Source of the DNA: Chytriomyces cf. hyalinus JEL632
Lineage: Eukaryota; Chytridiomycota; Chytridiomycetes; Chytridiales; Chytriomycetaceae
Assembly (NCBI GenBank): GCA_025435555.1
Contig: JAIWWG010000036.1
Span: 186,001 to 250,000, forward strand
Direction: 5' to 3'
DNA: 64,000 nucleotides
The translations under genes were made by a program, and so were the position numbers. Shown here piece by piece: positions 60,001 to 64,000 of the stretch (the first letter of the stretch is position 1; each line of letters starts with the position of its first letter). Below the pieces are notes generated by a model. The model worked only from the letters and a program-made list of their open reading frames with translations, was not told where the DNA came from and searched no databases.

Positions 60001-62273
60001 AGACGTTGCTCAACCATTTGAACCATCCGCCACTGAACATGAAGGAATGGAGGATGCTACAGCTGCCCAGGATGCGAATAACAATACAGAGTCAGCATAT
60101 GCTGATGAATATGAACCTCTGGAAAGGGACACACAAAATCCCGCTGAATTTACTGATGCTATGGGTGAGGAAGCTGCATTGAATGCAGTTACCGAGAAAG
60201 CAGACGGTGAAGAGATAATCTCGGACGCAGTTACCGAAGCGCATACAGAGTTTCTCGAAGAAAATTCGCACGAAGATGCTGGCGACAAAGTTGAAAAAGA
60301 GCACGCACAATCCGGTCATGATAACGATCAAGATAAAGCCTCGAATCACGCAGAAGCCGAAGTCAGCGACCCCTCATCCAAAAACGTAAGTTTAAGTTAC
60401 AGAAGCTTGAGTAACTCGGAGGTCTATAATATTTTCAATTTAGGCGGAATCAAACGAAGGTCTTTCCGTCGAGCCAGAGGCAGCTCCAGAATTCGCTGAA
60501 GATGACCTCCAATTCAAACGATCAGCACCTCTTCCACCGATTGACTCCACCAGTACTCGGCCAACATCCTCGAAATCGCACGCAGACCAGGCGTCACTAT
60601 CGCGACCAATCTCTGCTCGCGTTTTGGGACCCATTCCGACGCCACCAAGAGGCAGCAAACCGTCTTCGAGACCCGTTTCTGGATTCCATCATTCTGCACT
60701 CGAACTTACGAGTCTCAGTAAACGCGCTTCTCTTCCTGATCTCGTAAAGACAGATTCTGCACCCAGTTCACGCCCACTTTCAGCAATGAGACCTCTCTTG
60801 AGTCACGTGGGATCTGCAGCTGTTTTGGGGGAAGGATCACTTGAAGGTGGACCCGCTCACGATGCTGCGGTGAAACCTTCAAGCGTGTTTACTGGCAGTC
60901 CCGCGGCATCTAAGCGGGCAAGTAAAGCGCAATCAGCGCGCCTCTCAAAAACTACGTCGATTGCAGCTCTTGAACACTCTGCATCGCCTGTCGTGTCTCG
61001 ATCTCGGCCGTTTTCGGGGGTCACATCTTCGTCCGCGATTATTCACCGCGACCAAGATGTTGACGCTGTTCGTAAAAGCATTTCAAACATTGTTGCAAGC
61101 TCTTCTTCGAAAATGAGTTTGGAGTCGGCAGTCATGGACGATATCAAAAAATCCGAGTTTTCCAAGAGTCCATCAAAGGAAGCTCTCAAGTCGGGTTCAT
61201 CGACTCGACCTGTCTCTGGTGTTGCATCCAAGGTAGATGTCCAAAGAAGCAGCAGAATTCCTTCCAAGACGGTGTCCAAATCTGCTTCAGTTTCAAAAAT
61301 GTCCGCCACTTCGAAATCACGCGTCGCTTCCGAACGAAGCCATCATGGATCTTTTTCCAAACCTGGATCCGTGAAAGCTTCTAGGGCTCAGTCAGCTATT
61401 CAAGGCAAGGAAACCGAATCTGAAGAACATGATGCACCAATGCAAGAAACCGATGAAAAATATCCCGAGGCTGAGAATACAGCAGATGCAGCACCACACC
61501 ATGATGTAGCCCAAGAAGACCTTCATGCGCAAGATGCAGATGTTATCCAATCATCCCAAGAAGACCCTTTGATCAGCATGACTTCAAAAGATGATGAGAT
61601 TCATGACGCTGTTCATTCGCATTCTAGTGAAGTTGAACCTTCTGCCATTGAAGAGGGAGAGCTACACAGGTTATCTACCGATAATGAAACAAAGGACACG
61701 ATTTTGGCAAATGAAACTGCCGAAAGCGACCCTGCCGATGAAGATATAAAACCAGCACAGCATGCATTGCATTTAGCCGACCATCTATCAAGTGAGTCAA
61801 CAGACACTGCCGAGATCGCGTCAGTTATCGCGGGCAATGTTGCACATCAGACTTCAAACGAGGCCGAGATTGTTTCATCTGACCACGAGGCTGGAGTTCC
61901 AGAGCAATCTCTGGATGCAGATGAAGCACATTTGGAAACCAAGGAGGATACAGCGAAGCTTTTGCCGGCTGTCCACCATTCCACTGGCGAAATTCAGCAT
62001 GAACCCTCCTCAGATGCGGCTGAAAGCACGAATCCACCCAACCACGATACCATCCACGATACACACGAATCATCTCATCATGATGAGCCCGAGCATTTGT
62101 CTACAGCTAGTAAACCCGCAAGCGCAACTTCTAAAAAGCCGCAGTCAAACTACGTCTCCAACTCCGGAACTCCTAAAGGTCAAAACACGCCCAAACAACA
62201 GCTTTCGCGACCTGGAAGCAAGTCCAAGTTGGGGAAAGGGGCGAGCTTGTCCGATTTGGTCCCTCTGAAATGA
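57067..62273 (+). CDS. CFAP97 (hemingway) domain protein with very long disordered tail
   Basis: Five inferred exons: 57067-57436, 57486-57691, 57765-59298, 59370-60385, 60444-62273, giving about 1650 residues. Residues ~85-240 hold the CFAP97/KIAA1430 domain: YQAMHPTCNKLLAVRWESYV, NNNILFNRIMSQKLRDTDVS, then DNLTILQRIEEKAPNYNRLA|WYSDRL and GYLCNIAEYPKHYL. The family has the N-x-x-L-L-x-R-I-x-x-x-x-P-x-Y pattern and is tied to cilia and flagella assembly or motility. The remaining ~1400 residues are low-complexity: Ser/Thr/Pro/Lys-rich (exon 3), Asp/Glu/His-rich (exon 4) and Ser/Arg/Glu-rich (exon 5), ending RPGSKSKLGKGASLSDLVPL then K. Such a tail is far longer than in animal CFAP97 proteins. 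Presence of this gene supports a zoosporic organism. Confidence 0.78.
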
Positions 62274-62485
62274 GCTTTGACCACCGTTCGTTATTTTTCA
62301 GACAGCATACGCAAGAATAAAAGTAAGAACTCTAGATGCCAGTTTTGTGGCGGTTGCGATGTATGGGTCAGGAGTTAAAATGGGTCGATGCATCGGTCGC
62401 TTTATTGGATGCACTTCTTCTTGCGCGTTAAGTTATAGATCCGACTATACGATCTGTAGCAAAGTGTCCTTGCAATGAGTGATTC

Positions 62486-62932
62486 TCAGTTGTCCTGATC
62501 GTCCTCATCGTTCCACTGATCCAAAAACTCTTGTTTCGACTGCGACGGAAGGCTCTCCAAATACGCAGTGAGTTTACCGTTCAAGTCATTCAGCGTCATT
62601 GGCTCGGCCACCTGCATCGAATAGTGGTCGCTATGCTCATGAATGACCACAAAGCTCTTTGGGACAGGGGTTCCCTCCTGCATGCGGTAGATTCGCGGGT
62701 CGCCCTTAAAGTTTTCGAGGATCGAGATCATCTTAGGTCCAACGGGTCGCAGGGACATGCCGTTGGGTGTGTGGAATGTGTCGCCGACCATTGGCTGCAC
62801 GAGGCCTGTGTGGGTCTTGAGGTCGAAGGATGTGCGGTTCTTTGCCATCTGAGCTGCGTGCTCTCGCAGGACCACAGGCAGCCGTGGCTGGATGCGGAAG
62901 AGGGTCACTGGGAACGTTGTATACCGTTGCAT
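62486..62932 (-). CDS. Tse2-like ADP-ribosyltransferase-fold protein
   Basis: Single-exon gene of 148 residues. The order FPVTLFRI..., NRTSFDLKTHTGLVQPMVGD, PNGMSLRPVGPKMISIL, then PKSFVVIHEHSDHYSMQVAE and PMTLNDLNGKLTAYL resembles the fungal proteins annotated with the Tse2 toxin domain (NG-x-SLRP, H-E-x-x-D-H-Y-S, M-T-L-x-x-L-N motifs). Bacterial Tse2 is an effector with an ADP-ribosyltransferase-like fold. Many fungal homologues are single genes in ordinary genomes and their activity is not established, so a domesticated role is as likely as toxicity. No immunity-like partner gene is visible next to it. Confidence 0.7.
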   Translation of the reverse strand: MQRYTTFPVTLFRIQPRLPVVLREHAAQMAKNRTSFDLKTHTGLVQPMVGDTFHTPNGMSLRPVGPKMISILENFKGDPRIYRMQEGTPVPKSFVVIHEHSDHYSMQVAEPMTLNDLNGKLTAYLESLPSQSKQEFLDQWNDEDDQDN

Positions 62933-62975
62933 TGGAGATTTTAAATATTACTTGTTAAACTCGGTATTTAAATAA

Positions 62976-64000
<1,025 letters not shown>

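Overview
This window is from the nuclear genome of a eukaryote, most likely a zoosporic (chytrid-like) fungus. Genes are dense and lie on both strands. They are split by many short GT-AG introns, usually 50-100 bp and often carrying long homopolymer runs. Fungal hallmarks include a CFEM/Kre9-type GPI protein, Zn2Cys6 clusters, a white-collar-2-like PAS/GATA protein and a YAT-type amino-acid permease. A CFAP97 (hemingway) domain protein and a CNG/HCN-type channel point to a flagellated lineage. Species cannot be named from the sequence alone. Exons were joined by eye from splice sites and family knowledge, so individual boundaries may be off by a few bases.

Layout. 0-2.2 kb: left-truncated MIS12 kinetochore gene and NAA30 (NatC catalytic subunit). 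2.7-7.8 kb: decayed genes (an OPT transporter remnant with a perfect hairpin at its break, and a catalase-peroxidase-like relic) flanking an unknown membrane protein. 8-12.4 kb: three secreted, probably GPI-anchored cell-surface proteins. 12.8-18.7 kb: WC-2-like light regulator, rhodanese, DNA polymerase delta subunit 3. 18.9-24.5 kb: F-box/LRR protein, two tandem PHO80-like cyclins, and a regulator with two zinc clusters. 24.7-32.7 kb: SLC10A7/RCH1-like transporter, succinate-fumarate carrier, cyclic-nucleotide-gated-type channel with an unusual pore, and a single-pass membrane protein. 33.6-39.9 kb: small lineage-restricted proteins, including a local family of small membrane proteins sharing an LPKGRRAR motif. 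40-50.9 kb: housekeeping genes RPB8, long-chain acyl-CoA synthetase, a 2OG-Fe(II) oxygenase, MPP10 and PEX5. 51-56.7 kb: a four-repeat DM9 protein, an amino-acid permease and a decayed second DM9 gene. 57-62.3 kb: a very long CFAP97-domain protein. 62.5-64 kb: a Tse2-like protein and the 5' part of CDC5/CEF1, cut by the right edge.

There is no operon-like pathway. Housekeeping genes (replication, ribosome biogenesis, splicing, kinetochore, peroxisome import, transcription) are interleaved with fast-evolving accessory genes and pseudogenes. The best candidates for undescribed biology are the LPKGRRAR membrane-protein family, the channel whose selectivity filter lacks GYG, and the paired cyclin/double-zinc-cluster neighbourhood. 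No rRNA, tRNA, CRISPR or intact transposon was recognised.
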